Below are positions 44,203 to 53,475 of a DNA stretch of 64,000 nt, in pieces. The notes under the pieces were generated by a model, which worked only from the letters and a program-made list of their open reading frames with translations, was not told the origin of the DNA and made no database searches. How positions within the stretch are numbered: the stretch's first letter is position 1; every line of letters begins with the position of its first letter. A program made the position numbers and the translations under genes. The stretch lies in contig NZ_JBFJUX010000003.1 of NCBI RefSeq assembly GCF_041624475.1, positions 62,001 through 126,000 of the forward strand, written 5' to 3'. This stretch comes from Litorivivens sp041624475 (GTDB taxonomy: Bacteria > Pseudomonadota > Gammaproteobacteria > Pseudomonadales > Spongiibacteraceae).

Positions 44203-45061
44203 CGGGCCAGGTGTCGGGCGCTACCATGCGGCGCTCCTGCGCCTGATTAATCAGCATAATCGGGCGCTGCTCGGCCAGCGCCCAGTGTTTTGCTTCCAGC
44301 GCAGTCGCGCTGCTGAAGTCGGCTAGCCAGTCAGGCTTGGCCAGATAGCGCCAGTCTGAGGCCTGTTCCCGTTCGGAAAAATCGCCCAGTGTCTGCCACA
44401 GGCCGCGACAGTGTGCCGGATTGATCGGCGCTGCTTCTACCGGTCGCTCCGGGTGATAAAACAGCCAGCCTTTTACTGCGACTTCCTGCGCTATCTCACT
44501 TATGCCAAGTTCGTTTAACGCGGCCCGGCCGGCGGGTGTGGCGGGCAGCGCCAGCTGATGATCACGCATGCGCTGCCACTTGATATCCAGCCGGTCCCGA
44601 CTGTTGGGTCCGAGCCACTGGCTCATGGGGCTGCCTGCCTGCAGTGGCTGTGGTGTCGCCATGAAGTACTTCAGCGCCAGTTCCAGATGAATGGCCTGCT
44701 GGCGGCGGTGGCAGAAGTACAGCACATCGAATTCGCCCAGAGTCCGGCCGCCGTCGCGAACGGGAAGATTGTGGGCAATCAGCTCGGTTTCCTCATCCTG
44801 TTGCAGAAAGAAATGCCAGTAGCTCTCGAACACCAGTCCCAGGCGTCGTGAGCGGCAGTTTTCCTCCAGGTGATTCAGCAGCGGTTGGGGCGACATGTCG
44901 AGGGCCAGCAGGGCCTCGCGGCGGGCTTCGTGCAGTTCAAAGTCAGCTGCGGTAACCTTGCACGCCAGCGCTCCGGGGTCATGGATGATGGATTCGGAAA
45001 AACAGATCCAGGCAAGCTCGCGCACGCGCGGGTGTTTTAGAGTATGAATAAACGCGGTCAT
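44180..45061 (-). CDS. DUF1853 family protein
   Basis: The 293-residue protein of unknown function fits the DUF1853 family as I know it. It starts with LKHPRVRELAWICFSESII and has a central RRLGLVFESYWHFFLQ...GEFDVLYFCHR...AIHLELALKYF segment. The spacing of Glu/Asp/Lys there (EFDVLYF, then HLELALKY) resembles a PD-(D/E)XK nuclease-like core, which is an inference rather than a shown activity. No signal peptide or membrane helix is visible. The gene is divergent from nadK with only 36 bp between them. Confidence 0.8.
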   Translation of the reverse strand: MTAFIHTLKHPRVRELAWICFSESIIHDPGALACKVTAADFELHEARREALLALDMSPQPLLNHLEENCRSRRLGLVFESYWHFFLQQDEETELIAHNLPVRDGGRTLGEFDVLYFCHRRQQAIHLELALKYFMATPQPLQAGSPMSQWLGPNSRDRLDIKWQRMRDHQLALPATPAGRAALNELGISEIAQEVAVKGWLFYHPERPVEAAPINPAHCRGLWQTLGDFSEREQASDWRYLAKPDWLADFSSATALEAKHWALAEQRPIMLINQAQERRMVAPDTWPENVLAQP

Positions 45062-45097
45062 AGTGCGATACTGGCGGGCCTTGGTTAGGGCAGGAAT

Positions 45098-45976
45098 ATG
45101 GATTCATTTCGGAACATTGGCATTGTAGGACGTGAAGGTAGCGGGGTTGCGGAGACCTTGCAACGACTCGTTACCTTTCTGCAGTCACGCGGCCTGACGG
45201 TGGTGCTGGGGGAGCATATTGCCTCTCTGCTGCCCAATCACGGTTTGCGGGTGAGTCCGCGCAAGAGCATTGGCGAAACCTGCGATCTGGTGATTGTGGT
45301 CGGTGGCGACGGCAGTTTCCTCGGCGCCGCCCGCACCCTGTCCAAACAACCGGCACCGATACTGGGCATTAACCGCGGTCGTCTTGGCTTTCTCACCGAT
45401 ATTTCGCCGGACGAGCTGGAAGAGCAGATCGGTGCGGTGCTCGATGGGCACTACACGCTGGAAAAGCGATTTTTACTGGATGTGGAAGTCAAACGGCAGG
45501 GCGAGCCGGTGGGTGTGGGTGAGGCTCTCAATGATGTGGTCGTCAACTCCGGAACGTCAGCTCATATGATGGAGTACGACCTGTATATCGAGGGCGAGTT
45601 TGTTTATCGCCAGCGCTCCGACGGCTTGATTATCTCTACGCCGACCGGTTCTACCGCCTATTCCATGTCCGGCGGTGGCCCGATTATGCATCCCAAACTG
45701 GATGCTATCGCACTGGTACCGATGTTCCCCCACACGCTGAGCAGTCGGCCGATTGTGGTCGACGGTAAAAGCGAGATCAAGATTGTTATTCAGGCCGACA
45801 ACAAAATGCCGGCGCCGGTCACCTGTGACGGTCAGGAAGTCATACCGACACGTCCCGGTGACGTTGTATATGTGCGCAAAAAGCCCCATAAAATGACCAT
45901 GATTCACCCCGCAGATCACAGTTTTTATGCGAGCTGTCGCGACAAACTGGGCTGGGGTGGAAAGCTGGGCAATTAA
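45098..45976 (+). CDS. nadK: NAD kinase
   Basis: It phosphorylates NAD+ to NADP+ with ATP. At 292 residues it has the normal length. The family motifs are complete: IVVGGDGSFLGAAR (GGDG), GINRGRLGFLTD, and the C-terminal STPTGSTAYSMSGGGPIMHP with PHTLSSRPIV. AGGA precedes the ATG. The order nadK then glpG-like rhomboid is a local arrangement with no clear functional link. Confidence 0.96.
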   Translation: MDSFRNIGIVGREGSGVAETLQRLVTFLQSRGLTVVLGEHIASLLPNHGLRVSPRKSIGETCDLVIVVGGDGSFLGAARTLSKQPAPILGINRGRLGFLTDISPDELEEQIGAVLDGHYTLEKRFLLDVEVKRQGEPVGVGEALNDVVVNSGTSAHMMEYDLYIEGEFVYRQRSDGLIISTPTGSTAYSMSGGGPIMHPKLDAIALVPMFPHTLSSRPIVVDGKSEIKIVIQADNKMPAPVTCDGQEVIPTRPGDVVYVRKKPHKMTMIHPADHSFYASCRDKLGWGGKLGN

Positions 45977-46001
45977 CGAAAAAGGGTTTTTGGAAGGTTG
46001 A

Positions 46002-46838
46002 ATGGATTACGAGGCACTGCGCGTCCCCCTGCATCACGACCTGCGACCGCTGGCGGCCCTGCTGGCGGGCAAGGGTATCCCGCACCAGATCAGCGAGTGG
46101 CAGGGCGCCCAGGTTATCTGGGTGCTTGATGCCGCGTCTGCTGAGCTGGTTGCGGCGCTGCACCGACGAATGGAGTCCGGTGACATTGAAGTGGTGCAGG
46201 CCGAGCCGCAGGAGCAGGCCCCGCAAGCGTCACGCGCGACCACCTTCCTGCCGGTGACGCTGTTCTTGCTGGCAGCCAGCATTATCGGCGCCGGTATTAC
46301 GGGCCTCAGCACTGAAGCCATGTCGTGGCTGTCCTTCTACCGCATTATTGCGGTTGATGACGGCTATATGATCAGCACCGCCCCCGGTGAATACTGGCGT
46401 TTGTTTACGCCGGTCTTCCTGCACTACGGCCTGCTGCATCTGGTGTTCAATGGTCTGTGGACCTGGGAGCTGGGGCGACGCATTGAGTTTCAGCAGGGCA
46501 GTGTGGCGCTGTTGCTGCTTACCCTGCTGATGGGCGTGTTTTCCAATCTGGCCCAGGCCTGGTTTACGCCGGGACAGCTATTCGGTGGTATGTCCGGGGT
46601 GATCTACGGCTATCTGGGTTATCTGGTGGTGTGGCAGCGGTTTCGCCCGGTCGCGGCCTTTGCCTTACCCAAGGGCATCGTGATTTTCATGCTGGCCTGG
46701 CTGTTGATCTGTATGCTCGGTTTTACCGAATTGGTGGGGCTGGGTTCCATCGCCAACGCAGCCCATCTGGGCGGTCTGGTTGCCGGGGTGGCGCTCGCGC
46801 TGGCAACACTGCTGGGCCTTCGCCTCACCGGCCGCTGA
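46002..46838 (+). CDS. glpG: GlpG-type rhomboid intramembrane serine protease
   Basis: Rhomboids cut substrates within the membrane with a Ser-His dyad. The 278-residue protein has a cytosolic N-terminal domain (1-70, HHDLRPLAALLAGKGIPHQISEWQGAQVIWV), as in E. coli GlpG, then six membrane helices. The nucleophile is Ser198 in FGGMSGVIYGYLGY and the base is His255 in NAAHLGGLVAG. The conserved HxxxN is seen in HLVFNGLWTWELG. GGAAGG precedes the ATG. No glpE, glpR or glpD is adjacent. Confidence 0.92.
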   Translation: MDYEALRVPLHHDLRPLAALLAGKGIPHQISEWQGAQVIWVLDAASAELVAALHRRMESGDIEVVQAEPQEQAPQASRATTFLPVTLFLLAASIIGAGITGLSTEAMSWLSFYRIIAVDDGYMISTAPGEYWRLFTPVFLHYGLLHLVFNGLWTWELGRRIEFQQGSVALLLLTLLMGVFSNLAQAWFTPGQLFGGMSGVIYGYLGYLVVWQRFRPVAAFALPKGIVIFMLAWLLICMLGFTELVGLGSIANAAHLGGLVAGVALALATLLGLRLTGR

Positions 46839-46847
46839 GGCCTTTGT

Positions 46848-46853
46848 TATAAT
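46848..46853 (+). promoter_or_regulatory. Possible -10 box upstream of the YeaC-like gene
   Basis: A perfect TATAAT lies 28 bp before the ATG at 46882, just past the glpG stop. The -35 region is poor, so this is a candidate only. Confidence 0.4.
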
Positions 46854-46881
46854 CTCCGTTTTTGATCAAGAAGTTCCTCCT

Positions 46882-47148
46882 ATGAATGTAGAAGCAATGC
46901 TCAAGGCGATGACGCCGGAAATCCACGCGGCCCTTAAGCGCGCCGTCGAGATCGGTAAATGGCCCGATGGCCGACCACTGACCGGCGAGCAAAAGGAAGT
47001 CTGTATGGAGGCGGTTATCACTTACGACCTGCACAATCTCAAGGAAGAAGAGCGCGTGGGCTATATTGATCGCGGTAGTAAAGCCGAGGGCGAGTTGTGC
47101 GACGACGAGCCAGCGGAAACCAGCATTCTGAAATGGGCGGACAAATAA
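46882..47148 (+). CDS. YeaC-like DUF1315 family protein
   Basis: The 88-residue acidic cytoplasmic protein of unknown function matches the YeaC/DUF1315 pattern: a start like MNVEAMLKAMTPEIHAALKRAVEIGKWPDGRPLT, then CMEAVITYD and RVGYIDRG. The TCCTCC before the ATG is not a ribosome site, but AAG-rich bases lie a little further upstream. An in-frame start at 46780 lies inside glpG and is rejected. Its stop overlaps the next ATG by one base (TAATG), so it is coupled to the DUF2797 gene. Confidence 0.83.
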   Translation: MNVEAMLKAMTPEIHAALKRAVEIGKWPDGRPLTGEQKEVCMEAVITYDLHNLKEEERVGYIDRGSKAEGELCDDEPAETSILKWADK

Positions 47149-47981
47149 TGGCGGTATTGGGAAGTGGTAATGCCCAGAAAATGCGCACCCAGCTTGTCGA
47201 CGGCGTGGCGCATTACCGCCTGCCGCTGGGCGAAGCCGAAATTGCACTGAACGAACGCATTGGCAGTTTTTTAAAGCTCACCTTTGAAGGTGAGATCAAC
47301 TGTGTTCACTGCGACCGCAAAACCCGTAAAAGCTTTAATCAGGGCTATTGCTACCCCTGTTTTCAGCGGCTGGCCCAGTGTGACAGCTGTATTGTCAGCC
47401 CGGAAAAGTGTCACTATTTTGAGGGCACCTGCCGCGAGCCCCAGTGGGGCGAAACCCACTGCATGATTGATCACATTGTTTACCTCTCAAACACTTCAAA
47501 AGTGAAGGTGGGTATCACCCGTGGCTCGCAGGTGCCGACCCGCTGGATAGATCAGGGCGCGGTGCAGGCGCTACCGATTTTTCGGGTAAGCAATCGCCTG
47601 CAATCGGGTTTGGTGGAAAGTATTTTTAAACAGCACGTGGCGGACAAAACCAGCTGGCAGGCTATGCTCAAGAACCAACCCGAGCCAATGGACTTGCACG
47701 CCGAACGGGATCGGCTCAGCGCCGAATGCGCGCCAGACATTGCCCATTTGCGCGAGAGCTTTGGCGAAGACGCGATTGAGCCACTGGCCGCAGAAGATGT
47801 GCATATCACCTTCCCGGTTGAGCAGTATCCGGCTAAAGTAAAGGCATTCAATCTCGACAAGTCTCCCACTGCCGAAGGCACCCTACAGGGGATTAAAGGG
47901 CAGTATCTTATTTTTGATACCGGTGTCATCAATATCCGCAAATACGGCGGTTACAAGCTGACGGTTTCTGACGAAGGTTAA
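47148..47981 (+). CDS. DUF2797 family protein (zinc-binding, GIY-YIG-like segment)
   Basis: The 277-residue protein matches the DUF2797 family. The N-terminal half has a cysteine-rich region (CVHCDRKTRKSFNQGYCYPC, then CDSCIVSPEKCHYFEGTC), suggesting two metal-binding sites. It is followed by HIVYLSNTSKVKVGITRGSQVPTRWIDQGA, which resembles the start of a GIY-YIG nuclease fold, here in the order VYL...VKVGIT. Catalytic function is not established. The ATG at 47148 is coupled to the preceding gene by a TAATG overlap; pepN begins 6 bp after the stop. Confidence 0.8.
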   Translation: MAVLGSGNAQKMRTQLVDGVAHYRLPLGEAEIALNERIGSFLKLTFEGEINCVHCDRKTRKSFNQGYCYPCFQRLAQCDSCIVSPEKCHYFEGTCREPQWGETHCMIDHIVYLSNTSKVKVGITRGSQVPTRWIDQGAVQALPIFRVSNRLQSGLVESIFKQHVADKTSWQAMLKNQPEPMDLHAERDRLSAECAPDIAHLRESFGEDAIEPLAAEDVHITFPVEQYPAKVKAFNLDKSPTAEGTLQGIKGQYLIFDTGVINIRKYGGYKLTVSDEG

Positions 47982-47987
47982 CAAGAC

Positions 47988-50651
47988 ATGCGTGATGCTC
48001 AGGCGACAACTATCTACCTGAAAGATTATCGGGTGCCCGATTTTCTGATCGACAGCACCGACCTGCATTTTGAAATTTTCGATTCATATACGCTGGTGCA
48101 CTCCACGCTGGCCATGCGCCGCAATCCCGAAGCAGAAACCGTTGACGCGCCGCTGGTGCTCGACGGTTGTGAGCTGGAACTGGAGTCGCTGGCTATCGAC
48201 GATGCGACGCTTTCTGAAGCCGACTACCAGATTGCCGGTGAAAGCCTGACCGTCGACAAGGTAGGCGACCGTTTTACCCTGCGCTGCACCACGCGCATCT
48301 ACCCGCAGAACAACACCTCGCTGGAAGGCCTGTACAAATCCAGCAGCATGTACTGCACCCAGTGCGAAGCAGAGGGTTTTCGCAAAATCACCTATTACCT
48401 CGACCGGCCCGATGTGATGTCTGTGTATACCGTTACGCTGGACGCCGACAGCAAACGCTGCCCGGTGCTCTTGTCCAACGGTAATCTGGTTTCTACCGAC
48501 ACCCTCGAAAACGGTCGCCACCGCGCGGTGTGGGAAGACCCGCACAAAAAGCCCGCTTATCTGTTTGCCCTGGTCGCTGGTGACCTGGAGCGGGTGAGTG
48601 ACGAGTTTGTAACTGTCAGCGGTCGCCATGTGGATTTGCATATCTATGTTGAGGAGAAAGACCTCGACAAGTGTGACCACGCCATGCAGTCCCTGAAAAA
48701 CGCGATGCGCTGGGACGAAGAGGTCTACGGCCGCGAATACGATCTGGATATTTTCAACATCGTCGCGGTGGATGATTTCAATATGGGGGCGATGGAAAAC
48801 AAGAGCCTCAATATCTTCAATACCTCCTGTGTGCTCGCCAGCCCGGCCACCACAACCGATGTGGGCTTTCAGCGGGTAGAAGGGGTTGTCGCCCACGAGT
48901 ATTTTCACAACTGGTCCGGCAACCGCGTTACCTGCCGCGACTGGTTTCAGCTCAGCCTGAAAGAGGGCTTTACCGTGTTTCGCGATGCGGAGTTCTCTGC
49001 CGATATGGGCTCGCCCGTTGTCAAACGGGTTGAAGACGTCGGCCTGCTGCGCACCGCGCAGTTTGCCGAAGACGCCGGCCCCATGGCCCACCCGGTGCGG
49101 CCCGACTCCTATATGGAAATTTCCAACTTCTACACCGTCACCATTTATGAAAAAGGTGCCGAAGTGGTGCGGATGATTCACACCCTGTTGGGGCCGGAAT
49201 TGTTCCGCAAGGGCAGTGACCTGTATTTCGAGCGCTTTGACGGCCAGGCAGTGACCTGCGAAGACTTTGTCAAAGCCATGGAAGATGCCAGCGGTATGGA
49301 TCTCGGCCAGTTCCGCCTCTGGTACTCACAGGCAGGCACACCGCAAGTGAAAGCAAGTGGCAGCTACGATGCAGAACACAGCACTTATACCCTGACCCTG
49401 CAGCAGAGTTGCCCGAAAACGCCCGGCCAGGCGGCTAAAGAGCCTTTCCATATTCCCGTGGCGGTGGGGCTGCTGGGCGATGCCGGCGCGCTGCGCTTGA
49501 AGCTGGCCGGAGAAGAGGCCGACCCGGAAACCGCAGATAACACCCATAAAGTGCTGCACCTGAAACAGGCTGAGCAGCACTTTGTGTTTGAAGATGTTCC
49601 CGAGCCGCCGGTGCCCAGTTTACTGCGCGGTTTTTCCGCGCCGGTAAAACTGACCTTTGACTACAGTCGCGACGAACTGCTGTTTTTGATGCAGCAGGAC
49701 GACGACGGCTTTAATCGCTGGGAAGCCTCACAGCAACTGGGCGTGCTGGCCCTGAAAGATATGGTTAGCGCCCACCAGCAGAATCAGGTCTGCGCACTGG
49801 ACGAACGCCTGATTACGGCAGGGCGCAATTTACTGCGCGACAGCAGTCTCGACCCGGCTATGGTGGCCCTGATGCTGAGCCTGCCTTCTGAGGCCTATCT
49901 GGCGGAGATACTGCAGCCGGTGGATGTGCTGGCGATTCATGCCGCAAGAATGCAGGCGCGACTGGAACTGGCTCACGCCCTCAGGGATGACCTGATCGAA
50001 GTCTATCGCTCGCTCAGCAAGCGTCAGGGCGACTATGAGCCCAGCGCACAGCAGATTGCCCAGCGCAGCCTGAAAAACCTCTGCCTGCAGTACCTGATGT
50101 TGTTGGAAGAAGACCACTACCTGCAGGTTTGCATGGAGCAGCTCGACAGCGCCGACAATATGACTGATCGGCTGGCCGCACTGGTTGCGCTGGTGAACAG
50201 CAGCTTTGAGTCGAAAAAGGCACTGGCGCTGCAACAGTTCTACCAGAACTGGCAGCACGAGCCGTTGGTCATCAATCAGTGGTTCCAGATTCAGGCCACC
50301 AGCTATCGGCCGGGCACCCTGAAGCGGGTGGAAGAGCTGCTGAACCATCCGGCCTTCGAAATTCGCAATCCCAACAAGGTGCGGGCGGTGATTGGCGCTT
50401 TCTGTGGCCAGAATGCCGTTAACTTTCACCAGCTGGATGGGGGTGGCTATCGCTTCCTGGCGGAGCGGGTGATTGAGCTGAATCGTATCAACCCCCAGAT
50501 CGCGGCGCGACTGTTGGGGCCGCTGTCCAAATGGCGCAAGTACCTGCCTGAGCAGCAGGCATTGATGAAGGCCGAGCTGGAGCGTATCGCGGCCGAGCCG
50601 GAGCTGTCACGCGATGTGTTCGAGGTGGTCAGCAAGTCGCTGCAGGAGTAA
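47988..50651 (+). CDS. pepN: Aminopeptidase N (M1 family)
   Basis: PepN removes N-terminal residues from peptides in the cytoplasm. It is a zinc metalloprotease of 887 residues, the usual size. The substrate-binding GAMEN motif is present, and the zinc site is HEYFHNW (His303, Glu304, His307), with the third ligand Glu in LKEGFTVFRD. The N-terminal beta domain (1-190), catalytic domain (190-440), Ig-like domain and C-terminal helical domain are all present. It follows the DUF2797 gene by 6 bp and probably shares its transcript. Confidence 0.96.
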   Translation: MRDAQATTIYLKDYRVPDFLIDSTDLHFEIFDSYTLVHSTLAMRRNPEAETVDAPLVLDGCELELESLAIDDATLSEADYQIAGESLTVDKVGDRFTLRCTTRIYPQNNTSLEGLYKSSSMYCTQCEAEGFRKITYYLDRPDVMSVYTVTLDADSKRCPVLLSNGNLVSTDTLENGRHRAVWEDPHKKPAYLFALVAGDLERVSDEFVTVSGRHVDLHIYVEEKDLDKCDHAMQSLKNAMRWDEEVYGREYDLDIFNIVAVDDFNMGAMENKSLNIFNTSCVLASPATTTDVGFQRVEGVVAHEYFHNWSGNRVTCRDWFQLSLKEGFTVFRDAEFSADMGSPVVKRVEDVGLLRTAQFAEDAGPMAHPVRPDSYMEISNFYTVTIYEKGAEVVRMIHTLLGPELFRKGSDLYFERFDGQAVTCEDFVKAMEDASGMDLGQFRLWYSQAGTPQVKASGSYDAEHSTYTLTLQQSCPKTPGQAAKEPFHIPVAVGLLGDAGALRLKLAGEEADPETADNTHKVLHLKQAEQHFVFEDVPEPPVPSLLRGFSAPVKLTFDYSRDELLFLMQQDDDGFNRWEASQQLGVLALKDMVSAHQQNQVCALDERLITAGRNLLRDSSLDPAMVALMLSLPSEAYLAEILQPVDVLAIHAARMQARLELAHALRDDLIEVYRSLSKRQGDYEPSAQQIAQRSLKNLCLQYLMLLEEDHYLQVCMEQLDSADNMTDRLAALVALVNSSFESKKALALQQFYQNWQHEPLVINQWFQIQATSYRPGTLKRVEELLNHPAFEIRNPNKVRAVIGAFCGQNAVNFHQLDGGGYRFLAERVIELNRINPQIAARLLGPLSKWRKYLPEQQALMKAELERIAAEPELSRDVFEVVSKSLQE

Positions 50652-50683
50652 ATGGAAAAGCGCGTACCGGGCCAGTCAAAGCT

Positions 50684-51631
50684 TTAGAGCGAGGCTCGGG
50701 AGCGCGTCAACAAACGGCGCACCGTGCTCCAGCGATTGATCAGCAGCGCCGCAAATATAAGCGCGCAGCCGGCCATTTGCGAGCCGCTCATGCGCTCGTC
50801 AAACCAGAACGCCGAAATGCTCGCCACCCATACCGGCTCCAGCACCAGTATCACAACGCCGTTATTCGACGACGACAGACTCTGGGCCCAGGTCTGAACG
50901 GCAAAGCGTGTGGATGTGCCGATCAGTACGCTGGCCAGAATCCAGCCCGCCAGCACCGGTGAAAAACTCTCGAAGGTCGCGCGCCATGGCTCCAGCAGCA
51001 GCGATGCGGACAGTGCCACGGCGCCAGCGCAGGCCAGCGAGATTGTCGTTAGCGCCATCACGGGAATCCGCATCAGCTCGCGGGTAGCGCCGTCGCGGCT
51101 ATGGATCAGCCGCGCGTTGGCGGCGCGGGTATTGAGCGTGTAGTGCAGGGCAAAAATCACCGCCGCTGCCACAAAGAACCCTTGCCCGGCCTCCAGCCGA
51201 AAGCCGTGTTGCAGCGACAGCATCGCCAGCCCCGCCACCGCTACAGGCAGCGCCAGCCACGTGCTTGAAGGCTGCCTCTCCTTGAACACAATTCGCGCTA
51301 TTACCGGCACCAGAATCACCGCCAGGCTCGCCAGGAAAGCCCCTTCACCAATATTGCTGGCGACATTCAGTCCGGACACCCAGAAACACATGGCAAGACC
51401 GAACACCACGCCAACTCGGGCGCCGCGCCAATACTGCTCACCGTCGAGGCGTTGCAACTGGCGCCAGGCGAACAAGGCCAACAGCAGGCTTGCCAGCAGA
51501 AAACGAATGCCCATAAACAACAAAGGCGGCATCAGCATTACCGCCTCCTTGGAGAACATCCAGCTGATTGCCGCCAGCAGCGTGACCAGCAGCAATAACA
51601 GATCCGCCTTGGTGGAAGAGGGTAGTGGCAT
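50684..51631 (-). CDS. EamA/DMT family transporter
   Basis: The 315-residue inner-membrane protein has ten predicted helices in two EamA repeats (about 8-140 and 155-300). The first helix region AISWMFSKEAVMLMPPLLFMGIRFLLASLLL is typical of drug/metabolite exporters. The substrate is unknown. It is convergent with pepN and followed upstream by a 258-bp spacer shared with the divergent aldehyde dehydrogenase gene. Confidence 0.85.
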   Translation of the reverse strand: MPLPSSTKADLLLLLVTLLAAISWMFSKEAVMLMPPLLFMGIRFLLASLLLALFAWRQLQRLDGEQYWRGARVGVVFGLAMCFWVSGLNVASNIGEGAFLASLAVILVPVIARIVFKERQPSSTWLALPVAVAGLAMLSLQHGFRLEAGQGFFVAAAVIFALHYTLNTRAANARLIHSRDGATRELMRIPVMALTTISLACAGAVALSASLLLEPWRATFESFSPVLAGWILASVLIGTSTRFAVQTWAQSLSSSNNGVVILVLEPVWVASISAFWFDERMSGSQMAGCALIFAALLINRWSTVRRLLTRSRASL

Positions 51632-51851
51632 TGACCGGCATCCGGATAAGAGTGTTTACATGACCGGGCACGCCATCATCTCAAGGCTGCCCGAACCCGG
51701 CATTATACAGGGACTTCGACCTCGGGCTTGTCGGCGATCAGGCGGGGGTGATGCTCTCCGCAAAAATGGTGATTGCGTCCGGCTGAGGGCCGCGTCCGAT
51801 TCTAACATTTCGGACATTTTTTATACGCAGAACCGGGCGTATACTCGTTGG

Positions 51852-51865
51852 CTAATAATTATTAG
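51852..51865. promoter_or_regulatory. AT-rich perfect palindrome upstream of aldehyde dehydrogenase
   Basis: CTAATAATTATTAG is a perfect 14-base palindrome 25 bp before the ATG at 51890. The 14-mer GCTAATAATTATTA recurs at 54633-54646 in the attI region. It may be an operator or part of the promoter; no regulator can be assigned. Confidence 0.4.
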
Positions 51866-51889
51866 TCTCTGACAGGAAGGGAGGGCGCC

Positions 51890-53434
51890 ATGTCCATATA
51901 TCAACCGATTGAAAAAGCAGGTGAAAACCGCCGGGTGTACCAATTGACCAGCCCGGTCACCATGGAACCGATAGGCGAGCTGGTATGCGCCAATACCGAG
52001 GACGTGAAAGCCGCGGTAGCCAAGGCCCGCAAGGCCCAGACCGCCTGGGCCGAAATGCCCGTTGAAGCGCGCGCCAAAGTCATCCAGAAGGCGGTGCAGG
52101 TTATCCTCAAGCGCCAGGACGAAATCATCGACACGGTGATCAAGGAAACCGGCAAGGCGCCTGCTGATGCGCTGAGCATGGAGATATTCTCCGTGGTTGA
52201 CGCCATGACCTACTACGCCAAGCACGCCAAAAAATTCCTGGCCACTGAAAAGCGCAAAGTGCCGGGCATTGTTGGCCTGACCAAGAAAATGAAAATTGTC
52301 TACAAGCCGCTGGGTGTGGTGGGCGTTATCGTGCCCTGGAACGGCCCCTTCGTGCTGGCGGCCAACCCCGCGGTGCAGGCCCTGCTGGCGGGTAACGCTG
52401 TGGTACTGAAAGGCTCGGAAGTGACCCCGTATTCCTCCAAGCTGCTGGAAGACATCTACCGCGAAGCGGGCATGCCAGATGGCGTGGTTCAGGTGCTGAT
52501 GGGCGATGGCCAAACCGGTGCTGACCTGGTTGAAGCCGGCGTCGACAAGATTTCATTTACCGGCAGTGTGAACACGGGCCGTAAAGTGGCCGAAGCCTGT
52601 GCACGCCAGCTGATTCCGGTGACACTGGAACTCGGCGGTAAAGACGCGATGATTGTCTGTGCCGACGCCAATCTGGATCGCGCGGTTGACGGCGCGCTGG
52701 CAGGTTCCTGCATGAACACCGGCCATTACTGCTGTGGTACCGAACGCATCTACGTGATGGAAAGCGTCTACGACGAGTTTGTTGCCAAGGTTGTCGAGAA
52801 AACCAAAACCCTGAAGCAGGGCCCCGAACATGGTGGCGATGAAGATGTGGGCGCGGTTTTCTGGGACAAACAGATGACCATTATCGAAAGCCACGTTGAA
52901 GACGCCCGAGCCAAAGGTGCCAAGATACACGTCGGCGGCAGCCGCAATACCGAGCTTAAAGGCCTGTACTACCTGCCTACCGTGATCACCGATGTAACGC
53001 ACGACATGACCATCATGCGCGATGAAACCTTCGGCCCCATTATCTGCATTCAGAAAGTGCGCGACGAGAACGAAGCCCTGCGTCTTGCCAACGACAGCGA
53101 ATTTGGCCTCAACGGCAACGTGTGGACCTCTGATCTGGACAAAGGCTTTAACCTTGCCCGCCGCATCGACACCGGAGGTGTCAGTGTGAACGACATGGCC
53201 ATGACCTACGGTGTACCCACAGCGCCTTTCGGTGGCCGCAAGCACAGCGGTGTTGGCCAGGTGAACAGCATCACCGGCATTCGCGGTTACTGCTTCGCCC
53301 AACCCATACTGATCGACAAAGGCAAGGGCAAGCTGCAAAGCGGCTACCCCTACACCAGTGACAACGTGGAAGGCATGAAGAAGTTCATCAACTTCCTGTG
53401 GGGTAAAACCCCGCTGGGCCGCTGGCTGGCCTGA
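51890..53434 (+). CDS. NAD(P)-dependent aldehyde dehydrogenase
   Basis: The 514-residue protein is a full-length ALDH. It has the NAD-binding VGVIVPWNGPF segment, ISFTGSVNTGRKV, the general base Glu247 in LELGGKDAM, and catalytic Cys281 in GHYCCGTER. The family consensus before this Cys is GQxC; here it is GHYC with a second Cys next to it. TFGPIICIQKV is the conserved PF motif. Substrate specificity cannot be predicted. GGAAGGGAGG lies just upstream of the ATG. The gene ends at a hairpin shared with intI. Confidence 0.9.
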   Translation: MSIYQPIEKAGENRRVYQLTSPVTMEPIGELVCANTEDVKAAVAKARKAQTAWAEMPVEARAKVIQKAVQVILKRQDEIIDTVIKETGKAPADALSMEIFSVVDAMTYYAKHAKKFLATEKRKVPGIVGLTKKMKIVYKPLGVVGVIVPWNGPFVLAANPAVQALLAGNAVVLKGSEVTPYSSKLLEDIYREAGMPDGVVQVLMGDGQTGADLVEAGVDKISFTGSVNTGRKVAEACARQLIPVTLELGGKDAMIVCADANLDRAVDGALAGSCMNTGHYCCGTERIYVMESVYDEFVAKVVEKTKTLKQGPEHGGDEDVGAVFWDKQMTIIESHVEDARAKGAKIHVGGSRNTELKGLYYLPTVITDVTHDMTIMRDETFGPIICIQKVRDENEALRLANDSEFGLNGNVWTSDLDKGFNLARRIDTGGVSVNDMAMTYGVPTAPFGGRKHSGVGQVNSITGIRGYCFAQPILIDKGKGKLQSGYPYTSDNVEGMKKFINFLWGKTPLGRWLA

Positions 53435-53450
53435 GCCATTCCCTGCTAAA

Positions 53451-53475
53451 AGCAGCCTTCACACAGAAGGCTGCT
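53451..53475. terminator. Bidirectional hairpin between the ALDH gene and intI
   Basis: AGCAGCCTTC (53451-53460) and GAAGGCTGCT (53466-53475) form a perfect 10-bp stem with an ACACA loop. On the minus strand it is followed by TTTAGC, weakly supporting termination of intI, whose stop (53459-53461) lies inside the hairpin. It also lies 16 bp past the ALDH stop. Confidence 0.6.
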
